Origin: Adiantum capillus-veneris
Taxonomy: Eukaryota > Streptophyta > Polypodiopsida > Polypodiales > Pteridaceae
Length of the DNA: 64,000 nt
Direction: 5' to 3'
Assembly (NCBI GenBank): GCA_014529385.2
Contig: CM043953.1
Coordinates: forward strand, 112,936,549-113,000,548
Below the pieces are notes generated by a model that searched no databases, was not told the DNA's origin, and saw only the letters and a program-made list of their open reading frames with translations. The translations under genes were made by a program, and so were the position numbers. This document shows positions 25,347-37,511 of the stretch, piece after piece. Numbering within the stretch: the first letter of the stretch is position 1; the number at the start of each line of letters is the position of its first letter.

Positions 25347-26696
25347 CTTAACACTAGGTTTGTAATGGGACACTTTTATGTCCTGGGACACTTTTATGTC
25401 CTGTTAAGTGACCATTTTCCTTGAATTATGTCAAGAGTTTCAAAATGGATTTTGAGGTGCTATCTATCTAGAAAGTTGTCTCATGAGCTGAAAAAAACTC
25501 GACATTTGTTTGGAATATCAATTCCATCTTTAACCTTGTCCTTGCACAATATTTCACAACATAAACTGTGTAAAAAAACGGGTCTTGTTTTTGCCTTTTT
25601 TCAACTTTTTGCAACTATACCACTCTAGAATTCATGTTTGTGAGGTCTATAATGCTAGAGAACTATCTTTAGTAGTCCTCGACATGTTCTGATGCTTCTA
25701 GGGAGAAATAAATATTAAAGTTGTAAGTTATGACCAAATTACAAAAATTGTCAAATCCTGTTTTTTAGCCAATTTTAGCTCTTCTATGATTTTTTTGGTG
25801 GATTTCATGATATCCAAATGCATTTTTGATTTTCTATGTCGCATATTGTAACATAAAGCTAATATTCCTTGAGTTTTGGGGCACCTAATACCCTATTTTG
25901 CATAGTACACAACGATGGTTGATTTTTTCAATTATAGAAGAAAAAGAAACATTCTGGTATATCAAGTATAGCTTTTTCAATATTGTTAGTTTCTTGTGAC
26001 AACCACATGCATTTTGTAGGTAGTAACCATATCTAGTCATAAGGGTCAAATTTGGCTATTTATTGAATAGTTTCTATGGGATTCTACAACTCATAATGTT
26101 GAACCCAGTTTTTTCATGTTTGTTGTATTTAGCACTTCATCTTTGTCCCCAAGATTCCCCTTGGTAAGAGATGTATTATTCTTTTGACATGCTCCATGGC
26201 TCCTTATGAACATAAAGGACAATAGGTAACTAAGAAAACATGCATATATTAATTGTATTGAGCGTGGCTATAGAAACTTTGATGATAGGTTTGCAGAATG
26301 GTAAAAATTCAACTTTTTTGTACCTATTTATTTTGGCAAAACAAAAAATAGTGAGTGAGAAGCAATCATATGTTCTGATCACCAACCCATTGAAGGAAAC
26401 TAGGGAATTTATATCAAGTCCTACAAAAATCCCTAATCTTATTTTTTAAGCAACAAAACGTAAGAAATGACTGTTTTGATGAAAATGCACTGGTCCATCA
26501 TCTTTGGAGGCTTGGTGTGACCAAAAGATGAGAAATTTTACAAGTTTCTTATTTTTTCCATGTGTAGTAGGCCTTGAACTATAACCTCATGAAAGGATTT
26601 TACAAAATGAGTGGATCTACTACGATTTTGGAGGTTTTTTTCAAAACCTTGAAAGGACACTTTTATGTCCTGTTAGGTTACCAACCTAGTGTTAAG
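25347..26696. mobile_element. Candidate non-autonomous terminal-inverted-repeat element
   Basis: The ends are inverted copies. The left end reads CTTAACACTAGGTTTGTAA (25347-25365). The right end, read on the other strand, gives CTTAACACTAGGTTGGTAA. Next to both ends lies 'ggacacttttatgtcctg', twice on the left and once on the right. The 1.35-kb interior has no transposase. The CACTA string suggests that superfamily, but no matching 3-bp target duplication was found. Confidence 0.5.
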
Positions 26697-27594
26697 GAAC
26701 ACCATACCCTCACTAGGATACACCTATCATAAAGCCTCTACACTCAAAACCCTCACTCTGGACCCATTTGCAAAAAATGCATATGAAGACAGAGCAGTAT
26801 TTTGGAAGTGTTTGAAACTGAAATCAATGAGTACCTATGTGTAGCTTATGTTGCCATGATTCTAATGACTACTTGCAAGAAAAAAATAGACATCGTTTGA
26901 TACACTTACAACCACAAATGGCTCATAGATGCATCAACGCGTGTGCTCCATCTTGCTTGCAGTGCTTGGCATTGTCAAGTAGCTCTCACTAATCCTAGCA
27001 CAATGGTGTTGTCAGTTCTCCAATGTGATGAGCGAGAGGGCAGTAACGCCAGCATGAAGCTCATGCTCTCTCTCTTCCTCTCTCACACACAGTTGACGAC
27101 AGCTTAAAACTTAGTTTATGAAAAAGTTCTCCTTACGACCTAGGTACCTTATATACTAAGGCTACCATAGGTTAAACCTAAAATAGAGTTCCAAGGATAA
27201 AATGTCTTTGTATGTACAATCTCAAAGTGCCATTGCACCCCGACTTCTGCAACTAGACTAACTACTCATTACAAGTGATGTTTTTAACCATAATCCACAA
27301 CATTTTACAACTCTCAAAAAATAAGGCTTGTTGAGTTATGGTGTGCTGTTGACCCACGGGTCAATACTCCCCCACTCCGAATTCATGTTGTCCCTATATG
27401 ACCTGGTGGCCAATGTTGGTGTGGTCTTCGTTGTCATTTTGTTGGCTTGTGCTCCACTGCTTGTACTTTTGTTAAGCCACAACAAGAACTATGATCCCTG
27501 AAAATCATAATTGATGCAGAGCTTTTGTCCTTCACACCCATGCCCAAGTTACAACGTCTATTGCTATCATTATAGGGTTATTTCCAGATCTAAA
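26697..27594. other. Non-coding stretch
   Basis: I see no gene or clear repeat. Confidence 0.45.
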
Positions 27595-28522
<928 letters not shown>

Positions 28523-30339
28523 TGAGTGGCATAAAATGGTAACCATCTTTTTGCAACATTTGTCAGCCTACTCAACGTCCTCTTCCTCATATGTGTATAT
28601 ATTTTTCTACGCTATTAAGTTATCTAGAGTAAATTCCCCCTCTTCGTTTAACCTTTGTGGCGACACATACATTATACTAGTCCCAAAAATGTCACCTTAG
28701 TCATATATTTATATTACCACCCTTTTCTTTTTTGCTTTGTAAATAGAATAAGCATACAATAACCAACTATATACCCCCAAATTTTCTTACCTCTTGTGAA
28801 TTAGTAGTAGAAAAATAATATATCCATCTTCCACCCCATATAGATAAATTCCCATGAAAATCAACTCTCTACTTGTCTTTACCAAAGATTATGGTCCCTC
28901 TCTACAAGTCTTCTATGCCCCCTACATAGGTGGCCCAATATCTCTTAAGAATATACATATAGTTTCTCTCCTTTCAAAAAGACTCCAATTGTATATTCTT
29001 TTCACAAGCAAATAATATTGGGCCCTCCTCTATTTTTTTAAGCATCATAGCCTTTTGAAAAAGCATGATTTCCCTTGGATGCATACAAGCAAAGGGCCCA
29101 TACAAGAAGACTTGGAAGCAAAAGGTTCCCTAGCCTAGTGTGGACCTTCCAAACCTAATTGATTGGTGCATGGGCGTGAATAATAGTCCAAATTCATATC
29201 AAACATGTTGAGAAGGTCAATTTTTCCTTTTGAAGCATGTCATTCCGAGCTACAGGTAAAAAGTTATGGTCAAAATAGTGTAAATCTGTCAGATTCACAG
29301 CAAAAGGGAACTGTAAATCAAGTAAATCAAGAGGGTGAGATCTTATTTTTTCCCCTAATCATCTTCTAGAAGAGCAATGAGTGTTCAAGGTCACTTGCAT
29401 GTGATGGGACCAACCTAAAGATGCTTTCTAAATACCAAGACAGACAAGTTGAGATACCCCGCAGGAGCCACCCGTAGGGCCTCATGGTGGGGCCCACCTA
29501 CATTATGCACCCCTATGGAGCCTTCACGGTCTAAAATGATATTTTTGGTGAATAAATAGTCCCTTTTATGTCCAAAATTCAATGAGTGGTCAAAGGACAC
29601 TTAATTAGGTCTAATCACTTACTCTAATTAAGTGTAGCATAATCCCACTCCTACACAACTATAAATAGCCCCCCTTGGAGAGACTCAAGGACACACACCT
29701 ATATTTTCAACTTCATGTTTTTTCTTGATCAATAGTAGAGAAAACCCCAACTCTCCCTCTTTCACATCCTCCCTCCTAACCCTCCTCTTTGGAGGAAGTG
29801 CAACTCTATTCTCCACTCTTTCCATTCTACAATCTCTTACTCCATCAACCCAATAAATCATTTGTAGCACCTCAATAACTTGTACATACATCATGATCTC
29901 TCTCATAGTTATGTTAATGATCATGAAATCATCTTCAAAACTTTCAAGTGTCGCAATTCGTGATGGTTAGCCAGCGTCTGTCCTCCCCTTAAAAGGTGTG
30001 CGAGAAATCAAGTAAGTGTTCTATTCTCAATTTACCATGTGTAGCATAATCCCACTCCTACACAACTATAAATAGCCCCCCTTGGAGAGACTCAAGGACA
30101 CACACCTATATTTTCAACTTCATGTTTTTTCTTGATCAATAGTAGAGAAAACCCCAACTCTCCCTCTTTCACATCCTCCCTCCTAACCCTCCTCTTTGGA
30201 GGAAGTGCAACTCTATTCTCCACTCTTTCCATTCTTCAATCTCTTACTCCATCAACCCAATAAATCATTTGTAGCACCTCAATAACTTGTACATACATCA
30301 TGATCTCTCTCATAGTTATGTTAATGATCATGAAATCAT
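28523..30339 (+). repeat. Outer 5' LTR, part 1
   Basis: Matches 57571-58979 from the start TGAGTGGCATAAAATGG. It contains a TATAAATAG box at 29660-29668, duplicated at 30067-30075 by a 407-bp tandem duplication. It is cut at 30339 by the inner element. Confidence 0.92.
29632..30339 (+). repeat. 407-bp tandem duplication inside the outer 5' LTR
   Basis: Copy 1 is 29632-30038. Copy 2 is 30039-30339 continued at 50818-50923 beyond the inner element, also 407 bp. The copies differ at about three positions. The right LTR has only one copy, so the duplication arose after the outer element inserted. The unit includes the TATA box. Confidence 0.9.
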
Positions 30340-30626
30340 TGTTGAGCCAGCAGAGGATCCTACCCACATTTTTGCTCACACTCATCATTTTTGTAACCAT
30401 TGATTGTAATAAATATCTTTCCGACATTGATTTTGAATTGATCCATTCATTAAGTAACGGGACTCAATTGAGTTTCCAGCTTGTAATCTTGAAGTAATTT
30501 CACTTGCTGATGTAATTAGTAGAGATGTTCTCACCTCCAACGCTGAGGTATATAAGCCAAAGTTTTGTAACCTAAGGAGATTCAGTTTTATTAATCAAAG
30601 TGAGTTTTTGAGCGCCGTGACTGTGT

Positions 30627-30701
<75 letters not shown>

Positions 30702-31325
30702 TTATCTACTTGCTACGCGAGCTACGGAGCCGCCATTGGAGAAGCGACACCGCCATTGTGTTAGCAATGGCGAGAGCTACGCACTGATACCAAGAGTGCG
30801 CGCTATCGGCTTCTATGTGTGGTAAGTTCCTACGAGCTTCGGTGTGAGTTTTCTTCCAACTCGTGTGTCGGAATAGAGCGTGCAGCATATCTATAGAACC
30901 ACAACGAGTAGAGCTACACATTAGTACCATCGGGGTCAAGTTTTGATCACCTGTATTTTTCGGCCTGTCTTCATACGTGTTTACCGCACAGAGTGGTTAT
31001 AGGTTGATTTTGCATTTCAAGTATTTAGGGTGTTGTTCTTACCTAGTGTATAGACTTCCCCTTGAGTTTGAGATCGATTCAATGATTCTAGATCCTGTTT
31101 CGTATAACAGTCATTCGCAGTACGGATTTCAGTCACCTGCGTATTCTAGAACTTAGATTTGATTTCCTTAGTAGTGATTGTCATTAGAAGGTCGAGTAGG
31201 TGATTTGACACCCACCTAGTTGTTTCCATGCGCCTGCGGGTCAAGCTTCGTCCTCGTCTGACAAATTCTCTTGTTGGTTGAGTTCTCGCTATTTAGCTTC
31301 CGCTAGCGGCGTAACCGCCTTAACA
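30340..31325 (+). repeat. Inner 5' LTR
   Basis: 986 bp, TG...CA, with TATATAAG at 30549-30556 and a (GA)n tract at 30629-30699. About 28 substitutions separate it from 49879-50812 outside the tract (about 3%). Confidence 0.95.
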
Positions 31326-31327
31326 TT

Positions 31328-31345
31328 TGGCGCCGTTGCCGGGGA
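31328..31345 (+). promoter_or_regulatory. Primer binding site, Asp tRNA type
   Basis: TGGCGCCGTTGCCGGGGA lies two bases after the LTR. It is the primer site commonly used by plant Athila/Tat gypsy elements. Confidence 0.93.
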
Positions 31346-31860
31346 CGAGAGCCCTAAGTAGCTGACCTTAGACTAATCCTACGAGGTGAGTCGTATAAAC
31401 TACTTTGTATACTTTAGTTAGAAAAGATCTAGGAGTGGTGGATTCCGAAGATCTCGAGAGATACTAGGAAGTGGGGTATTCCTGGGTCTTCCGTGTTGAC
31501 AGTATTTTTAGTTTAGCTTAGATTTGTTTGTTGTTTTGTTGGTGTTGAGTAGTTGTTGATAGAAGAAGAATTTGCTGGTCCATGAGTGGCAGTGGATCTC
31601 TTTAAAATCACAATTACCAAACCCATTTTATGATTAGGAATAGCTTAGGTAGGACTTCATTTGATCCTGATCTTGAGCTAGTAATCATTGGAGTATTTGC
31701 TTGATATGGTTGATTGCATGTTAGATCACTAAACCGTCGAGTTGGTAGTGAAACTTGCAATAAACAAAAGTCAGAGAAATTTTCTGTGTATCTGGGAGTT
31801 GCTGAGCACTAGAGGAAGCTTTAGGAAGGATTCTGTGCCAAAAAACTGGAAATCTGCAAC

Positions 31861-32585
31861 TTTAGACATCATACGCGTATGATGTCTAAATGACCAAACA
31901 GAGACCAAAACAGAAATTTTGACTTTACCAGAGTGTTCAAAAGGGGGTTATACTCTAATTTCAACTTAAAACAAGAGCATTAACACTCAAAGAAACCCGA
32001 AAAGACAAGTCGGAGTCCAAGAAACGCAAAGAATAGGAAATTTTGGATTCAGATCTTGTTTTTACATTCAAACCTGACAAAAACACTTGAAACTCAATTG
32101 CAAACATTGGAGAAGGCTTAAAACCAAGAATAGTCAAAATCTGGGACAAAAGACATCATACGCGTATAATGTCTTTTAGCACATCCACTGCTTATTTTTG
32201 ATATCTGACCTGACAGGATTGTTACAAGCACTGTAGAAAGCATAAATATCAAGTCTTGACCCAAATTGATGAAAAAGACATCATACGCGTATGATGTCTT
32301 TGACCTAATTTTGGACATATTTTGATACTTTGCCAACACAGATCCATTGTAATAGCTGTCTAGAGGTTATATTTCAAGTTTCATCCCATTTGGATCACAA
32401 TTGACCCAAAACAAGTCAAAAGCGGAAAATTGCCAAGAAAAGCCTAAATTAGCCATAACTTGCTCAAACAGAGTTCAAACTGAATTTTGTGAGTGGACGG
32501 AGCATAAGGGGGCTACTGAGAGTGAGCATAACCAAAATAGTCCAAATCTGTGAAAAAAAGACATCATATGCGTATAATGTCTTTT
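31861..32585. repeat. Dispersed palindrome cluster, 5' (four copies)
   Basis: Four copies of a palindrome built from the arm AGACATCATACG and its complement. Centres are at 31875.5 (30 bp, perfect), 32162.5 (one mismatch), 32287.5 (28 bp, perfect) and 32570.5 (two mismatches). The intervals are 287, 125 and 283 bp. They lie in the non-coding leader between primer site and ORF1. Confidence 0.93.
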
Positions 32586-32746
32586 TCAGCATAACTGCAA
32601 CAAAATTCTCACTTGATGAAACAGAAGGTGTCCAACTGACAAGATTAAACAATTGACCAAGTATCAATCAGTTTGGATCAATTCTAACCACAAAAACTTG
32701 GGGAAACAAATTGCCGAGACGGAAAAGTTAAAGTCCTTTAGGGGAA

Positions 32747-33613
32747 TTGATGAATTTGAGATCGGGAAGGAATCTCCAGAAAAACCAACCAAAACAAAGG
32801 GAACAAGCAAGTGTCATATCAACCGAGGGAAGTGTAAACCAAAGTTGGGTGCAACCATTAGAGCCGATCTTTGAAGGAAGTGTCTCTGATACTTCTTCGG
32901 AGAGATCTTACGAGATTTTCACCGAACACTTGGAACACTTGAACCTGAACAACAAAGAAAATATGGCAGTAGGATCATCAAACCCTTCCGCCACAATGAA
33001 GCTATTGTTCATAAAATATCAGTACGACAATGAGCAAGGTGCCAAGATCTACAAGGATGGAATGGACCGCTATTGTGTGAAGATAGAAGATAGACCTAGT
33101 GAGTTCAAGGACTTAGTGCCTGTGAGCTATAGCGGAGATAGATATCTAGATGACGAGGGTACCATGTACTTGGTAGTCCTAAACCCTAACATTGTGGACA
33201 AGTGGGGATTGATGGGCACCAAAGCCAAAGTAGATGAAGAACTTGAGGAGAAGGCACCAATAACGAACTTCCCTGATGCGAGGTTAAGAAGAGAGAATGA
33301 AACTACAAGGATCAACACTGATAACATCTATGTGGGGCTATACAAATATGATAATGGGTAGCAAGATCTTTATTATAGATGTGAAGAACCCTACACCGGA
33401 GAGTTGACAGACCAAAAAAGACTTTATGTCTTTACCTACACAGAGGGATCGGAAGTGAAAATTGCTGCTTACGACAAGTATGGGAGGCAATACTCAACAA
33501 TGGGCAAGAAAGAATTAGAAGGATATACATACTTTGGGGGACCACTACATCAGTATTATGTTACTTCTAGCTCACAAAGACCAGCACCAACAAATGGAGT
33601 CAAAACCCAATGA
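32747..33613 (+). pseudogene. Inner-element ORF1, upstream of gag, one in-frame stop
   Basis: A frame of about 289 codons between leader and gag, interrupted only by a TAG at 33359-33361. The same frame runs on from 33362 through LYVFTYTEGSEVKIAAYDKYG to a stop at 33611-33613. The N-terminus is basic and Ser/Asn-rich. The middle (MKLLFIKYQYDN..., then VPVSYSGDRYLDDEGTMYLVVL) looks globular, with alternating hydrophobics. No family is recognised. Ogre-type elements carry an ORF of unknown function in this place, which is the best comparison. The start could lie elsewhere. Confidence 0.6.
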
Positions 33614-33681
33614 CGACAGGAGGACAAAGAACTCAGGCTGCTGACTCTTTCAGTCAACCTTAGTACTCGAAGCCCAGACCA

Positions 33682-35537
33682 ATGGGATCATTACATTCCA
33701 GAGAGTCAATGGATACGAATCGAGGTAGTGCAGTTCCAATCCACACATATACCACTCCAGGTCCAAGGTTCGAAGCGGAACCATCACAATTACCTCCTAG
33801 TACTAGATTCAGGGCAGGGGAACCGACAAGGGTAACCCATGAAGTCCATGATGCTAGAGAAAGCTTTAGCCGGGACACAGGAGCAATGAGATTGGTAGCA
33901 GACCATAGACGTATGAGACCATCTCAAGTAGCAAAGTGTATGCCAAAGAAGTATGGTGGTTCAGGAGATCCGTATGCACATGTGTCACTCTTTAAGCAAG
34001 TCTTAAGAGCTGAGCAGATAACAGATTTCCATACACAATACGAGGGATTTGGTCTTACTCTAGAAGGTACGGCATTGACATGGTTTCAACCACTGAACAT
34101 AGGGGGATTCCAGGACATTGACCATTTGCTAAGAGAGTTTGCTGAGGAATTCTCAAAACGAGGGATTAAGCACAATACGGTCTCACAAATATATGCTTTT
34201 AAACAGAGAGAACACGAAAAAGTGAAGGAAGCTTCACTTCGCTTCAAACAATACATTGAGAGATGTCCAGTACGTGAACGACCACAAGATGACAGACTAT
34301 CTGTTCTTTTATTGAGGGACTGAGGAACGACACTCTCAAGAAGGACTTGCACTTGAAAGCTTGTACAAGTTTCGAGCAAGTAACAAGAGAAGCATTGTAC
34401 TTAGTGGATAACTGTACGGTTTATGGAGAGGTGTCAGCGGATACAGATTTTGCATCCAGTAGCTCTTCCTCCGTAGTGAGCGAGACTACCACTAAAAAGA
34501 ATGTTCAAACAACAACCATGCCAAATGTAGAGCAAATGATAGAAGATGCTCTAAAAAGGATGGCACCATACCAAAAACCATTGCCAAAAACACTGAAATG
34601 GTGTGCTATTGAACAAAAATGGACAAATCATCCAACAGAGGAGTGCTATTACAACAAAGGGTATGTAAGGGAGCGTCAGTATGCACCTCCTGCTCAATTA
34701 GCACCACCTCAAGTACATCCAGTACCTCGATACCCAACGGGAAATGTACCAGGACCTATGGGGATCGAAAGACCGCAACCGGTATTGGGACAACAACCAC
34801 CTTTACCAGGAGCAAGACCAGTGGGCATTAGATATGCACCAACCTTAGAGAATCAGGAAGAACAAGCCTTAGTGCCTGTTCGAGCCTATTATGAAGAATC
34901 TGGTGCACACATGTTTCCAATTGTGTATTACCCACCAGAAGAACCCAAACAACCAGAACCATGGGGCATGATTGAGAATGTTGGAATACCAACAGTTATA
35001 AGTGCTTCTGATGAAGAGAGATACAATTTGGACGCAAGAACATTGATGTTCATAGCTCATGGAGGGTTAACAGGACAAAGACCATCCTATCCACAAAGGA
35101 CGAATCAAATGGGACCAAGACCAGCACTAGGACCCTGTTACAAGTGTGGAGGTGACCATCTGATGAATGTTTGTCCACATACGGAAATCATTAGAATTAA
35201 CGCTTATTGCACTGAGTGTGGGGTTACTCACTTCATTGAGGATTGTTCAAAGAATCCAAACAAAGTGCAAAAGACGACATTGAATATGCTAGAAACTATT
35301 CCTACCAGCAGTGGGTCTGAAAATGAAACTCTGATACCAACGCAAGTTGTTACTAGAGCTCAAGCTAAGAAAAACACTAGAGAACCTGAGAATGGAAAGT
35401 TAGCGACTGAAGTGGTTAGTCAAGGACCGCGGAGTCAGAAAAACACATGGAAAGCTAGAAAAGCACGCATGAAGTTGAGAAAAGAACGTGAAGACGCTAT
35501 TCTAGCTGAGGAACTAAAGCAAACTAAAGAAGATTAG
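33682..35537 (+). pseudogene. Inner-element gag, frameshifted
   Basis: The capsid-type frame 33682-34323 contains a Retrotrans_gag-like core (MPKKYGGSGDPYAHVSLFKQ, TALTWFQPL, FAEEFSKRGI, LRFKQYIERC). It breaks near 34310; the next frame (34347-35537, really from about 34312) continues IEGLRNDTLKK. A Pro-rich linker follows, then two zinc-knuckle-like motifs, CYKCGGDHLMNVC and CTECGVTHFIEDC, each CX2CX3HX4C, one residue shorter than the usual CX2CX4HX4C. It ends in a Lys/Arg-rich tail. Gag packages RNA and builds the particle. A one-base change restores the frame; I cannot tell decay from programmed shifting, but decay is simpler. Confidence 0.85.
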
Positions 35538-35569
35538 AAAAACTTGAGAGTCAAAACGGGAAACGAGAG

Positions 35570-37511
35570 ATGAGCCCGGAAAGAACGAAACAAAAGAGTA
35601 TCAAAGAAACAACGAGCTTAAGCTCAGGGGGATCAGTGCTAGTCGACAAAGTACACGAACCATTGGACGCACTGATGAGAGCTTACGAAGCTAGGTTAAA
35701 GAACAACCAAACACAAGAACAGAGGTGGATGACATACCCAAACGCGAATTGGAAAAGCAGAGACTTGAAATGTGCCAGAGAATGATCGAGACTGCACAAG
35801 CCTTATTAGAACCACCAAAAGAAACAATGAATTGTGGAACGAAAACCCAATTCAGCAAGAGACTATTGTTTCACGGGTAGCTGAAAAGACTCCCAGTGCA
35901 CAAAAGCCTGAAAATACACACAAGGATGACCGCATAGTATTGAACACAACCGATCAGGAGATAGAGAGTTTTCATCCAGTCATACAGAGGTCTTACGGAA
36001 GAGATGAGGATTACAATGAATTTTGGAAACAAGTGAGAGAGGCAAACTTTGCAAACGAGCTAAGTTGCCAAGCTAATCAGACAAATTGGGAAAAGGACAT
36101 CAGGAATCCTCCCATAGTGGAATTTGAGGCAGGATCTCAAGTGGACTTGGATCTGCAATCTTACTGGGGAGATGGGGGCTCTGTTAGAACAATGGAGAGC
36201 AAACCTCATTCACTGAATACCTTACCTTCATACTTAGGAGAGTATGAAGCAAAATCCGAGATTAGAGCACTTCCCTCACGAAGAATCTCATCAGAAAAAG
36301 TCATGGACTCGCAAGGATTGATAGAGATCTTGTCAACACCAGTGACATGCACTATCACTCTAGCTGAGCTTTTGAGGCTAAGACCACATATGTGGACCAC
36401 TGTAGGAAAATGCTTGGAGAAATTTGGGATAAAAGACCCAACATCGAGACTGCAAGAGGGTATACAAGAGCTGAGTAAACCACAAAAGAACGCTAAGCCT
36501 GTACCCTTAAACAAGGTCGGAGAGTATTGCGAAGGTGAAGAGGGGAATACAACCTTACCAGTTGAATTCCAAGGAGTGAAGACGATGGCAATACTAGACA
36601 GCGGAGCTGGGGTAGCCATTGCTACAAAAGAAATCTGGAAAAAATGGGGGAAACCAGCAATAAGGAAGACTAGGTTGAAACTCCAATTAGCAGATGGACA
36701 CATGGAGAAACCTATGGGGTTATTAGAGAAAGTTGTAGTGACTTCTTGCGGCATTGAATACGAACATACTTTTGCTATTGTCGATTTTGGCAAGGAGAAT
36801 AACTATGATATCATACTGGGAAGACCATTCATGAGACAGTTGAAAATGGTCCAGGATTGGGGCTACGATCACATATACCTGAGAAATATGGAAACCACTA
36901 CACGTGTGAACCTGAAAGACCATAGCTACAAAGATGTGAACCGAACACCGGTGGAGGAGTTTGATTCAGCTACTTTGGCGGGATCCGAATTTCCAGCTTG
37001 GTTAGGTAAACCCAAGGAGTTATGGATGTGTGGAGCTTCGAAATGTGGAAGTCTGAAACGAGAAGAATGTGTTTTAGAAAGGGCTATCGAAGACGAAACT
37101 TATATAGGAGAACCCTTTCCAGAGGACACGCTTGAACCATTAGAATGGACACACATTCTAGCAACCCTAGATGTTTGTGCAATTCCGGATGGTCCCACAA
37201 CGAAATTTTGCGACAAGGACGGGTACGACGTGGTTCCGTACTTCATGTTGAGAACTGTACTCGAAAAAGAAACTGAAAAGAACGATACACTGGAAAAGGA
37301 AGATGAAGAAGAGGTGTTTCACGACATTCCCGATCATCCAGAGTGGGGAAATGAAGCAGACAACGAGTCAACGGACAATTCAAGCGGAAACGAAGAAACT
37401 ATAACGGATGTCCGATTTTATGATTTTCGAACCAAACTAAACAACGCCAGAAACGCTATAGAGCAAAGAAAAAAACAAAGGGGGTTAGAACCAATCCGAT
37501 GCCTAGAATAA
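35570..37511 (+). CDS. Inner-element protease 1 frame
   Basis: The frame 35772-37511 (579 codons) contains a retropepsin: LDSGAGVAIATKEIW with the catalytic Asp at codon 276, then IILGRPFM about 75 residues later, the paired strand of the fold. The acidic C-terminal half includes ELWMCGASKCGSLKREEC and EPLEWTHILATLDVC, segments also found in the antisense relic at 62.1-62.6 kb. The N-terminus is uncertain: a 71-codon frame at 35570-35785 and a piece in the third frame (RLEMCQRMIETAQALLEPP) suggest small indels between gag and protease. It overlaps the following pol frame by 13 bp in another frame; a shift or spliced RNA would be needed to join them. Confidence 0.8.

Noticed and set aside
36206-36793. 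Minus-strand 195-codon frame opposite the inner protease
   Set aside because: Antisense shadow of the protease frame.
37499-37511. Programmed frameshift between protease 1 and pol
   Set aside because: A 13-bp overlap exists, but no slippery site or structure is evident, and nearby decay indels or splicing explain it equally well.
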